Shown: positions 7,601-14,799 of the stretch, piece by piece | Layout: each line of letters opens with the position of its first letter | Position numbering within the stretch: position 1 is the stretch's first letter | Source of the DNA: SZUA-186 sp039714155 | GTDB taxonomy: Bacteria > Pseudomonadota > Gammaproteobacteria > UBA9214 | Reading direction: 5' to 3' | Assembly (NCBI GenBank): GCA_039714155.1 | Contig: JBDLJX010000001.1 | Span: forward strand, 89,233-153,232 | DNA length: 64,000 nucleotides | The notes under the pieces: generated by a model | Databases searched by the model: none | What the model saw: only the letters and a program-made list of their open reading frames with translations | What the model was told of the DNA's origin: nothing | Position numbers and translations under genes: made by a program

Positions 7601-8587
7601 TTAGCTCTTTGGCAGATAGCGGAGCGGATTCACCGGCTTGCCGTCCTTGCGTATTTCAAAGTACAGCTGGGTCCGGTCCGTTCCACTGTTACCCATACGG
7701 GCAATGTTCTGCCCTGCCTTGACGTGCTGACCTTCTGCTACCAGCAGTTCGCTGTTGTGACCATAGGCACTCAGCAAACTTTCGGTATGTTTTATGATGA
7801 TAAGCCGGCCATACCCGACAAGTCCACTCCCGGCATACACAACCTTGCCATCGGCTGCCGCTATCACTGACTGCCCGGTCTTGCCGCCGATATCAATGCC
7901 TTTTTGTCCTTCACTGCCGGGGTGAAATCCCTTCAGCAACTGGCCCTTCGTCGGCCATACCCAGCGCCTGACATTACCCGGCAACTGTTTGTTTGCAGTC
8001 GCAACCGGTTGTATTGATGGCACTGCCTTGTTAGCAGATGTTGGGACTGGCGCCGGTTTGGCTGTAGCAGCCGGTTTCGGAACGGACTTCGCCACCGGCT
8101 GGGGTGCCAGCGAAGATGATACCGGCCTGGCACGCAACCGCTGCCCGGTATAAATAGTATAAGGCGAATGAATATGGTTCATCGCAGCCAGTTCCCGAAA
8201 GCCCAGGCCATGCTGCCAGGCAATCGAGTACAACGTCTCACCACGCCTCACAATATGATAACCGGGGGTTGTCCGTGGCACTGGCTGATGTGCCCGTGGC
8301 ACCGGCTGCTGTGCCCGTGACACCGGCTGCTGTGCCCGTGACACCGGCTGCTGTGCCCGTGACACCGGCTGCTGTGCCCGTGACACCGGCTGCTGTGCCC
8401 GTGGCACCGGCTGCTGTTTACGTACCGGGTAGGTTTGCACTGTCGCTGTTTCTGATGAAGTCCGATCTGCCGGCTTTGCGGTTGTGTGTTTCTGATTCGA
8501 GTCACGGCTGCCCACCGGTGCATATACCGGTTGTGAACTGCAACCGGCAAGCAGCAACACCAGTAATGGCACGCACAGCAATCGCAT
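7601..8587 (-). CDS. nlpD: NlpD-like lipoprotein (LysM and degenerate M23 domain), amidase activator
   Basis: Outer-membrane lipoprotein that activates the cell-separation amidase AmiC in E. coli. The 328-residue protein has a lipoprotein signal ending LLLAGC, a linker of 7-residue PVSRAQQ repeats near 67-115, a LysM domain (GYHIVRRGETLYSIA), a Pro/Ala linker, and a C-terminal M23 domain (KGIDIGG, SAYGHN, NPLRYLP). M23 metal ligands are missing: Gln precedes KGIDI, and the usual HFEIR is YFEIR, as expected for a non-enzymatic activator. Start is ATG 8587, with GAGG 9 nt upstream; the frame continues open into yqaA without family support. Confidence 0.92.
   Translation of the reverse strand: MRLLCVPLLVLLLAGCSSQPVYAPVGSRDSNQKHTTAKPADRTSSETATVQTYPVRKQQPVPRAQQPVSRAQQPVSRAQQPVSRAQQPVSRAQQPVPRAHQPVPRTTPGYHIVRRGETLYSIAWQHGLGFRELAAMNHIHSPYTIYTGQRLRARPVSSSLAPQPVAKSVPKPAATAKPAPVPTSANKAVPSIQPVATANKQLPGNVRRWVWPTKGQLLKGFHPGSEGQKGIDIGGKTGQSVIAAADGKVVYAGSGLVGYGRLIIIKHTESLLSAYGHNSELLVAEGQHVKAGQNIARMGNSGTDRTQLYFEIRKDGKPVNPLRYLPKS
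8287..8412. repeat. 21-bp in-frame tandem repeat inside nlpD (6 units)
   Basis: Six head-to-tail 21-bp units encode PV(S/P)RAQQ on the minus strand. The four central units are identical and the two outer units differ by one base (GTGGC for GTGAC), with degenerate part units beyond. Identity of the central units points to recent slippage or gene conversion. Unit count probably varies between strains. Confidence 0.9.
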
Positions 8588-8598
8588 CGACATCATCC

Positions 8599-9177
8599 TC
8601 ACCGACTGAAATACAGGTAAGCCAGGACACTGGCGACGACCAGCGCCCAGCCAATGCGTTCGACATACACGCGCAGTGCCGCTTCCATTTTCGGGCCACC
8701 CCAGGCCAGCAGGCTGGCAACCAGGAAGAAGCGTCCGCCACGACCGATCAGTGAGCCGATGACGAACAGCGGCAGGCTCATGCCAAGCGAACCGGCAGCA
8801 ATGGTAAACACCTTGTAGGGAATTGGCGAGAAGCCGGCAATCAGAATTGCCCAGAAGCCCCACTCCTCGAACCAGACCTTGGCCTTCAGATAGGCCTCCA
8901 TGTACCCGGCATGTTCCAGCCATGGCGCAATGGCCTCGATAGCAAAATAGCCGATCAGGTAACCGAACAGGCCACCGACGACCGAGGCCAGCGTGGTTAA
9001 CAGTGCATACGCGGTGGCACGCTCCGGCCGCGCCATGCTCATCGGCGCCAGCATGACATCGGGGGGCACCGGGAAGAACGAAGACTCGGCGAAACTCAGA
9101 CCACCGAGATACCACGCTGCATGGCGGTGGCGCGCCCAGATCATGCAGCGGTCATACAGGGCAGTAAATATTGTCAT
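8599..9177 (-). CDS. yqaA: YqaA/DedA-family (VTT-domain) inner-membrane protein
   Basis: A 192-residue membrane protein of the VTT/DedA superfamily, related to lipid scramblases and flippases. It shows FAESSFFPVPPDVMLAPM near 30-47, a glycine-rich membrane segment (GGLFGYLIGYFAIE), the typical AGFSPIPYKVFTIAAGSLGM near 113-132, and GRGGRF before the last helices. About four to five hydrophobic segments are visible. It overlaps the pcm stop region by one base and ends 11 bp before nlpD. The specific substrate is unknown. Confidence 0.85.
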   Translation of the reverse strand: MTIFTALYDRCMIWARHRHAAWYLGGLSFAESSFFPVPPDVMLAPMSMARPERATAYALLTTLASVVGGLFGYLIGYFAIEAIAPWLEHAGYMEAYLKAKVWFEEWGFWAILIAGFSPIPYKVFTIAAGSLGMSLPLFVIGSLIGRGGRFFLVASLLAWGGPKMEAALRVYVERIGWALVVASVLAYLYFSR

Positions 9178-9833
9178 CAGGCCTGCCCCTTCAGCAACGG
9201 CACAAACACCACCGCCTCACGGTCTTGCGCCTCGAATTCATCACCATGGCGGGTAACGAGTTTCAGTACCTGGTGGTCACGCCCGCCAACCGGGATCACC
9301 AGCCGGCCGCCCGGCGCCAGTTGCTGCAACAACTCCTCCGGGATGATGTCCGCCGCGGCAGTAACGATAATCGCATCATAGGGCGCGAATTCAGGCAGAC
9401 CGACAGTACCGTCGCTGTAGGAAGCACGCACGTTGCGCAGTCCCAGCTGGCGGAAGCGCTGCCGCGCCTGGCTTGCCAGCGGTGCGATGCGCTCGACCGT
9501 ATAGACCTTGTCGACCAGTTGCGCCAGTATCGCCGCCTGGTAACCGGAACCGGTGCCGACTTCGAGGACCTTTTTCGGGGCATTGGCAACCACCAGGTCG
9601 GTCATGGCAGCCACAATGTATGGTTGTGAAATCGTCTGGTTGTAGCCAATGGGTAAAGCGGTGTCTTCATAGGCGCGGCTCGACAATGCCTCGTCGACAA
9701 ACAGGTGCCGCGGCGTATTGCGTATGACATCAAGCACGGCCCCGTTTTGAATACCTTCACTGCGCAGGCGTTCGACCAACCGGTCACGCGTCCGCTGCGA
9801 GGTCATACCGATGCCACGTACCATCGAATTCAA
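9177..9833 (-). CDS. pcm: Protein-L-isoaspartate O-methyltransferase
   Basis: Methylates L-isoaspartyl residues in aged proteins using SAM, starting their repair. The 218-residue protein shows the family's LPIGYNQTISQPYIVAAM near 60-77, SAM-binding VLEVGTGSGYQ near 89-99, and the later YDAIIVTAAAD and GGRLVIPVG motifs. It sits in the surE-pcm-nlpD-rpoS order known from E. coli, here with yqaA inserted. The first ATG is at 9833; MVRG or MTSQ a few codons later are possible starts. Confidence 0.95.
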   Translation of the reverse strand: MNSMVRGIGMTSQRTRDRLVERLRSEGIQNGAVLDVIRNTPRHLFVDEALSSRAYEDTALPIGYNQTISQPYIVAAMTDLVVANAPKKVLEVGTGSGYQAAILAQLVDKVYTVERIAPLASQARQRFRQLGLRNVRASYSDGTVGLPEFAPYDAIIVTAAADIIPEELLQQLAPGGRLVIPVGGRDHQVLKLVTRHGDEFEAQDREAVVFVPLLKGQA

Positions 9834-9863
9834 GGTTTTGGCCCTTCTCTCATTGTTTACTCT

Positions 9864-9975
9864 GTAGCCCGGATGGAGCGTAACGGAATCCGGGGATGAA
9901 TATGGATTTCCCCGGGTTCCGGCCCCCGGCTTACCCGCTGCCGTGGCAGGTTCTCCGAGCCTGCGCCCGGGCTAC
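9864..9975. repeat. GTAGCCCGG-type palindromic intergenic repeat, copy 2
   Basis: Begins GTAGCCCGGATGGAGC at 9864 and ends CCGGGCTAC at 9967-9975, giving 9-bp inverted ends around C/G-rich inner hairpins. It is related to the unit at 1533-1643. It occupies most of the gap between surE and pcm, so it interrupts what is otherwise a co-directional cluster. Confidence 0.65.
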
Positions 9976-9999
9976 TACTACTGCCTAATGCCTGCATAA

Positions 10000-10743
10000 T
10001 CATTCATCCAGCCAGCTACCCACCTGTTCCAGTGCTGTATAGCGGGTCAGATCGACATCCAGCGGCGTCACCGAGACATAGCCGCTACGCACGGCATGAA
10101 AATCGGTACCCGGGCCGGCATCCTGTTCGGATCCGGCTGGTCCAACCCAGTACACCGGTCGGCCACGCGGATCTTCCATTGGCACTACCGGTTCGGACTT
10201 GTGCCGATGGCCGAGGCGGGTGGCCTGCATGCCCTTGAGCGCATCTGCCGGCACGTCCGGCACATTAACATTCAGAATGGTATCCACCGGCAGTGAGCCG
10301 GGCTTCAGGCGCTGCACCAGTTCGAGCGCAACCCCGGCGGCCGTGTCGTAATGGCTCGGCTTGTCAGTCACCAGTGACACGGCAATGGCCGGCAAGCCAA
10401 GGAAACGCCCTTCCATCGCAGCAGCAACAGTACCGGAGTACAGTACATCATCACCGAGATTGGCGCCGGAATTAATGCCGGCGATCACCATATCCGGCTC
10501 TTCATCCAGTAAGCCGGTAATCGCGAGGTGTACACAATCGGTCGGTGTACCGTCGACACAGGTCACGCCATCCTCCATCTGCCGCGCCCGTATGGGGGTA
10601 TCCAGGGTCAGCGAGTTGCTCGCCCCGCTACGGTCACGATCGGGCGCAACCACGGTAACCGTGGCGATTCCGGCCAGTGTGCGGGCAAGCGCCCGGATAC
10701 CCGGCGCCTGATAACCATCGTCATTACTGATCAGGATATGCAT
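10000..10743 (-). CDS. surE: 5'/3'-nucleotidase SurE
   Basis: Metal-dependent phosphatase acting on nucleoside monophosphates and short polyphosphate. The 247-residue protein begins MHILISNDDGYQAPGI, with the metal-binding Asp pair at residues 8-9. VAPDRDRSGASNSLTL (ligand Ser) and INSGANLGDDVLYSGTVAAAMEG follow, both hallmark SurE motifs. Start is ATG 10743; the open frame reaches a TTG four codons upstream with no support. It is followed by pcm after a repeat-filled gap of 166 bp. Confidence 0.95.
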   Translation of the reverse strand: MHILISNDDGYQAPGIRALARTLAGIATVTVVAPDRDRSGASNSLTLDTPIRARQMEDGVTCVDGTPTDCVHLAITGLLDEEPDMVIAGINSGANLGDDVLYSGTVAAAMEGRFLGLPAIAVSLVTDKPSHYDTAAGVALELVQRLKPGSLPVDTILNVNVPDVPADALKGMQATRLGHRHKSEPVVPMEDPRGRPVYWVGPAGSEQDAGPGTDFHAVRSGYVSVTPLDVDLTRYTALEQVGSWLDE

Positions 10744-10899
10744 GATAACCAACAATTATTTCAAGGCAGGCATCCTATTATACGGGGTCCGGGAAGACAA
10801 AATACCCTGACTGCATCGCTTGCACGGCCGGGGCAATCCGGTTAGCTTGCAGACACGAATACCAGCCTGTTGCTGTGCACAATCACACCATATTGACTG

Positions 10900-11445
10900 A
10901 TGGCCAAATCCCGCAAACCCGACCCTGACGACATTGAACTGTTCCGCCGCAGTGTCGGGCAGGTCAGAAAGGTCAATAACGATCGTGTCCAGCATCGGCA
11001 ACAGCGGCCGGCACCACGACCACGGCTGATGACCGATGATGAAATCCCCCTGGCAGACCCCGGATTCCCGGAAGCCCCGGGTGGCCTCGATGTGAGCGCC
11101 GACGACAGCCTGTTTTTTGCCCGTTCAGGATTACAGAACCGGCTACTGCAACGCCTGCGGCGCAGCCAGTTGCCGGTCGGCGCCGAACTCGACATGCATG
11201 GCATGACCATCCCGGTTGCCCGGAACGAGATCGCACGTTTCATTGCACACTGTTGCGACCGGCACATCCGCTGCGCACGCATTATTCATGGCAAGGGCTA
11301 TGGTTCCAGGGCCGATGCACCAGTCCTGAAGAACCGGCTGAATAACTGGCTGCGACAACACCACGACGTGCTGGCATTCACCTCAACACCACGGGACGCC
11401 GGTGGTACCGGCGCTATCTACGTACTGTTGCGGTCACGGCGGTAA
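10900..11445 (+). CDS. Smr-domain protein (YdaL/SmrA-like)
   Basis: A 181-residue protein with a C-terminal Smr domain, a fold linked to nicking or endoribonuclease activity on branched or colliding nucleic acids. The domain spans about 90-180: ELDMHGMTIPVARNEIARFI, then CARIIHGKGYGS, and a final GGTGAIYVLLR. DMHG replaces the more common DLHG. The N-terminal half is polar and basic, as in SmrA/SmrB-type proteins. It is alone on the plus strand between surE and truD. Whether it acts on ribosomes, like SmrB, cannot be read from the sequence. Confidence 0.85.
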   Translation: MAKSRKPDPDDIELFRRSVGQVRKVNNDRVQHRQQRPAPRPRLMTDDEIPLADPGFPEAPGGLDVSADDSLFFARSGLQNRLLQRLRRSQLPVGAELDMHGMTIPVARNEIARFIAHCCDRHIRCARIIHGKGYGSRADAPVLKNRLNNWLRQHHDVLAFTSTPRDAGGTGAIYVLLRSRR

Positions 11446-11539
11446 GACGGCTGCGAATTCATTCTCGATTTACACCGGCCGGGCACCTGAATGCCTGATC
11501 GCGACTGAAATCGCTTTCTACGAGAAAGTCATAAAACCG

Positions 11540-11752
11540 CCGCAGGAGCGGCTTCAGCTGCGATCAGAACTATGGATGTCCGGCGGCATTTCCAGAGAAA
11601 GCAAGTCAGCCGACAGGGGTTCATCCGTGGGTGTCGGCAGCAGGGACGCTGCCGTCAAGCCTACAGGGACGTATTTACGGCGTCCCACGGATGAGCCCCT
11701 GTCGGCTGGCCAATGAACTCATTGGTAATCGCGGCTGAAGCCGCTCCTACAG
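11540..11752. repeat. Nested inverted-repeat block, twin-hairpin repeat copy A
   Basis: The outer arms are AGGAGCGGCTTCAGC-type sequence at 11543-11565 and its inverted partner at 11729-11750. Nested inside at 11604-11716 is a long stem: 11605-11631 pairs imperfectly with 11683-11710. Its loop carries a GGCAGC-AGGGAC-GCTGCC hairpin (11636-11653) and CAGGGACGTATTTACGGCGTCCC-type hairpin (11664-11686). The inner unit is closely matched at 16165-16274. It fills the 319-bp gap between the convergent Smr gene and truD, which contains no gene. Confidence 0.8.
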
Positions 11753-11764
11753 AAAATTGTCGGG

Positions 11765-12823
11765 TTACGGCACTGATCTAATCAGCTCCCGCAACACGCT
11801 GGTTGCATAACAGCCGGCTGGTAAGGTGAATTCCAGTTGCAGGGTATGCTGTTCCGGCCATGACCAGGTCATGTTTGCCGGCACAACCCGCAAGGCACGG
11901 CGCTCCTGTTTCAGCCCCGCGGCTTCGAGGCCCTGTTGCCAGTCCGTAAACGGCGCCAGACAGTCTGCTTCCAGTTGCCGGCAGTCCGCGACTACCGGAC
12001 TCTCACCCTTGCCATGCATTGGCCCGGTGGGATTGATATCGTGCGTCTGCAAGCGCTGCTGCAAATCTGCATCAATAACCTCGGCAATAAAGAAACTGTG
12101 ACTGCCTGACAATTGCACTGCCTCGCCCGGTAACAGCTGGTTCCAGCTACCGGCAGCCACGCGGTGCGCCAGTACCCGGTTAAACAGGAACGCCCGCGCC
12201 GCTGACAATGCCAGGCCGCGCTGCTGCCGTGACAGGCGTCGACCGGTGCCGGCAAACAGCCGGTCAGCCGTGTCGAGGTTACTGCCACCCCGGCCAAAAC
12301 GCTGTTCACCGAAGTAACCGGGCACACCCGCGCGAGCTACCTGCTGCAGGCGGGTCATCAGCAAGTCCGTGTCACCGTCAATATCACGCACCCGGATACG
12401 AAACGCGTTACCTCGCAGAGCACCCCGGCGCAGCTTGCGGGTATGGCGGACATGACGCACACAGCTGAGGTCTTCGCTGTCCAGCGCAGGCCAGTCGGGT
12501 TCCTTGCTACCCGGCAGATGCACCGAGAACCACTGTTCTGTCAGCGCATGGCGGTCTTTCATGCCGGCAAAGCTGACGTTACGCAGCGATACATCGGCGA
12601 GTTGTGCCAGCCGCCCGGCGACCGCAACAGTATTCAGCCCGCGCTTGCGTATCAGCAACCAGACATGCTCACCCTCGCCCGTCGGTTCGACCAGCGGCAG
12701 TTCGGTAACCTGAAAATCCTCCGCCAGACTGCGCAAGTGACCACGTACCGGCGGCCCACCATGCGCGCAGGCAAGGCCGGCAATGGCATGGTCCAGTGAA
12801 TACACCGATGAGCTAGCCCGCAT
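11765..12823 (-). CDS. truD: tRNA pseudouridine(13) synthase TruD
   Basis: Isomerises U13 of tRNA-Glu to pseudouridine. The 352-residue protein has the catalytic Asp at about D90 in SFAGMKDRHALTEQWFSV. GNAFRIRVRDI and GVPGYFGEQRFGR follow, all typical of TruD, whose fold is circularly permuted relative to other synthases. It follows ispF directly (12823/12824), matching the ispD-ispF-truD-surE order of E. coli. Confidence 0.95.
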   Translation of the reverse strand: MRASSSVYSLDHAIAGLACAHGGPPVRGHLRSLAEDFQVTELPLVEPTGEGEHVWLLIRKRGLNTVAVAGRLAQLADVSLRNVSFAGMKDRHALTEQWFSVHLPGSKEPDWPALDSEDLSCVRHVRHTRKLRRGALRGNAFRIRVRDIDGDTDLLMTRLQQVARAGVPGYFGEQRFGRGGSNLDTADRLFAGTGRRLSRQQRGLALSAARAFLFNRVLAHRVAAGSWNQLLPGEAVQLSGSHSFFIAEVIDADLQQRLQTHDINPTGPMHGKGESPVVADCRQLEADCLAPFTDWQQGLEAAGLKQERRALRVVPANMTWSWPEQHTLQLEFTLPAGCYATSVLRELIRSVP

Positions 12824-13297
12824 TCAGGCTTCAATCAGCACAACCGCAAACGCCACAATCCCTTCACCACGTCCGGTAAAGCCCATCTGCTCGGTCGTGG
12901 TGGCCTTGACGCTGACATGCTCAACCGTGAGACCGAGATCGGCAGCGATATTGGCGCACATCGCCGGGATGTGCGTAGCAAGACGCGGCGTCTCCGCGAC
13001 AACGGTAATGTCGGTATTGACGGGTTGATAGCCGGCCTCACTGACAAGCCCGACAGTGTGTTGCAGCAGGATGCGGCTGTCGATGTCCTTGTAGGCAGGA
13101 TCATCCGGCGGGAAGCGCAGGCCGATATCGCCAAGTGCGGCGGCACCCAGCAAGGCGTCACACAAGGCGTGCAACACGACGTCGCCATCAGAGTGCGCTG
13201 CAAGTCCCTGGTCATGCGGAATTTCCACACCACCCAGCACCAGCCGGCCACCCGATTTGAAGGCATGGGCATCAACACCCTGTCCGATACGAATCAT
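12824..13297 (-). CDS. ispF: 2-C-methyl-D-erythritol 2,4-cyclodiphosphate synthase
   Basis: Fifth enzyme of the MEP isoprenoid pathway. At 157 residues it is the usual length. Metal ligands D9, H11 and H43 are present in GQGVDAHAF and SDGDVVLHALCDALLG, and ETPRLATHIPAM and KATTTEQMGFTGRGEGI mark the C-terminal half. The start ATG overlaps the ispD stop by 4 bp, so the two consecutive pathway genes are translationally coupled. Confidence 0.97.
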   Translation of the reverse strand: MIRIGQGVDAHAFKSGGRLVLGGVEIPHDQGLAAHSDGDVVLHALCDALLGAAALGDIGLRFPPDDPAYKDIDSRILLQHTVGLVSEAGYQPVNTDITVVAETPRLATHIPAMCANIAADLGLTVEHVSVKATTTEQMGFTGRGEGIVAFAVVLIEA

Positions 13298-14019
13298 GTG
13301 TCACGATTCTCCAGATAATGCGCCGCCAGTGCCAGGTCGGAAGCCACGGTAATCTTGATATTGTCTCGATGCCCCTCGACCATGCGCGGCGTGTAGCCGG
13401 CCGCCTCCATGGCGGAGGCCTCGTCTGTCAGGCTGATGCCGGCAGCGATACCCTGCTGCAACGCCGCGCGCAGTTGGCCGAGTCGGAACAGTTGCGGGGT
13501 CAGGGCATGCCACAGCCCCTGCCGATCGACGGTTGCCGTCACCCCGCCAGTGGCAGCAACCCGCTTCATGGTGTCACAGACCGGTACACCAAGCAGGCCG
13601 CCATCCGTAGCGGCTACCAGCGTATCGATCAGCACGTCGATGTCAGCCGGACGAACACAGGGCCGCGCCGCATCGTGCACCAGCACCCAGTCATCGTCAC
13701 CGGCATGCCCGGACAGGTATGTCAACGCATGCAGTACCGAGTGACAACGCTGCTCGCCACCGGCCACCTGCTCCAGCCGCTTGCCAGTGAACGTATCAGC
13801 CACGACAGGCCAGGCGCTGTCAGCATCGGCGATGGCTACCACAACACCGGTAATGCGTTCGACCGAAAACAATGCCGCAAGCGTGTGTTCAAGTACGGTC
13901 TTGCCGGCGAGCGGCAGGTATTGCTTGGGGGTGGCTGACTGCATGCGAGCGCCACTGCCGGCCGCCGGGACCACGGCCCAGACCATCGGCTGGTTATTAT
14001 GGGTAGATGCGTTTGACAC
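13294..14019 (-). CDS. ispD: 2-C-methyl-D-erythritol 4-phosphate cytidylyltransferase
   Basis: Third MEP-pathway enzyme, coupling CTP to MEP. The 241-residue protein shows the nucleotide-binding VVPAAGSGARM near 16-26 with PKQYLPLAGKTVLEHTL, VLVHDAARPCV, and a final EGHRDNIKIT, all diagnostic. It lies 20 bp after ftsB on the same strand and overlaps ispF by 4 bp. Confidence 0.97.
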   Translation of the reverse strand: MSNASTHNNQPMVWAVVPAAGSGARMQSATPKQYLPLAGKTVLEHTLAALFSVERITGVVVAIADADSAWPVVADTFTGKRLEQVAGGEQRCHSVLHALTYLSGHAGDDDWVLVHDAARPCVRPADIDVLIDTLVAATDGGLLGVPVCDTMKRVAATGGVTATVDRQGLWHALTPQLFRLGQLRAALQQGIAAGISLTDEASAMEAAGYTPRMVEGHRDNIKITVASDLALAAHYLENRDT

Positions 14020-14039
14020 GACAGAGGAAGGTGTGGCAG

Positions 14040-14309
14040 CTATTCAACCACCTGGTAGAAAACCTCACCTTCCTTGACCATGCCCAGGTCCTCACGCGCA
14101 TGTTCCTCGACGGCATCAAGGCCCTGTTTGAGATCCAGCACCTCGGCATTCAGGGCCGCGTTGCGTTCTCGCAGGCGCTCATTCTCCTCGCGCTGCACCT
14201 CCACGTTCTGGTACTGGTCCCAGAGATCCAGCAGGCCGCCATCGCCAAGCCACAGGGTCAATTGCAGCACCAGCAGCAGCAGCAACAGTCCGAGGAACAG
14301 GTTCTTCAT
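14040..14309 (-). CDS. ftsB: Cell division protein FtsB
   Basis: Small bitopic divisome protein that pairs with FtsL and FtsQ. The 89-residue protein has a short cytoplasmic start, one membrane helix (about 4-21, LFLGLLLLLLVLQLTLWL) and a coiled coil of charged heptads near 35-70 (EENERLRERNAALNAEV). Context ftsB-ispD-ispF is conserved. A 270-bp palindromic element begins 2 bp upstream of the start ATG. As a result the sequence before the start (TACACCACACTAGC) has no Shine-Dalgarno match. Confidence 0.92.
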   Translation of the reverse strand: MKNLFLGLLLLLLVLQLTLWLGDGGLLDLWDQYQNVEVQREENERLRERNAALNAEVLDLKQGLDAVEEHAREDLGMVKEGEVFYQVVE

Positions 14310-14310
14310 G

Positions 14311-14580
14311 CTAGTGTGGTGTAACGGATAACGTGTACGTATCAGCGAGACGAGAAGCCGTTAGCTGCAAGGCGCGTCTCGCAGGGAATGGCGTGCCCTT
14401 TACAAGAGACGCAACACCGCAGATGACGGCTTCTCGTCTCGCCCGAAGGGAGGCCCACAAATGACCCAATACTGCGTTGCAGCCTTTGTTAAGGGAATAG
14501 CCATTAACTGCAGGCTGCGCCTTGTCCTGGGTCATTTGTGGGCCTCTGATATGTGCACGTTATCCGTTACACCGCACTAG
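14311..14580. mobile_element. 270-bp three-stem (cloverleaf-like) inverted-repeat element
   Basis: Terminal arms 14311-14344 and 14547-14580 are 34-nt inverted repeats with three mismatches, each bounded by CTAG. Two further perfect stems fill almost all of the interior: 14345-14361 with 14426-14442 (17 bp), and 14450-14468 with 14528-14546 (19 bp). The three stems abut, leaving only 7 nt (14443-14449) unpaired at the junction. There is no coding capacity. The layout suggests a non-autonomous, structure-recognised mobile element. No second copy was seen in the window. Confidence 0.75.
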
Positions 14581-14604
14581 TGCCCGCCCCGGCAGTCAAT
14601 CTAG

Positions 14605-14763
14605 CCCGCACTTCTCACCGCGGGGCGAGATGATCGCGAAGAGATTTGGATTCACAGCGGATTTTCTGAAGAAGCGGAATACGGACTGTATTTCCGACTG
14701 AAGAAAATGCGCTGTGGATTCAAAGATCAAGCGAGGGCTCGTCATCGTGGTGAGAAATGCGGG
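14605..14763. mobile_element. 159-bp MITE-like palindromic element, copy 1
   Basis: Runs from CCCGCACTTCTCACC to GGTGAGAAATGCGGG, so its ends are imperfect inverted repeats; the core (GGATTCACAGCGGATTTTCT with AGAAAATGCGCTGTGGATTC) is also roughly palindromic. The flanks read CTAG at both ends, consistent with a duplicated TA. A second copy at 46709-46867 has the same length and differs at two positions. It has no open frame and lies 36 bp beyond the eno stop. Confidence 0.8.
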
Positions 14764-14799
14764 CTAGAGGCATGTGCGTCAAGGCAGCCGTCATCCGGA

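Noticed and set aside
8260..8430. Short direct repeats considered as a CRISPR array
   Set aside because: Units are 21 bp and contiguous with no spacers, and they are in frame inside nlpD.
8269..8754. Plus-strand frame of VPVTPAA repeats over nlpD
   Set aside because: It is the antisense shadow of the PVSRAQQ repeats; it has no start context or family, and the minus frame is a known NlpD.
8588..9115. Long N-terminal extension of nlpD
   Set aside because: It overlaps yqaA in another frame; the lipoprotein signal and Shine-Dalgarno sequence set the start at 8587.
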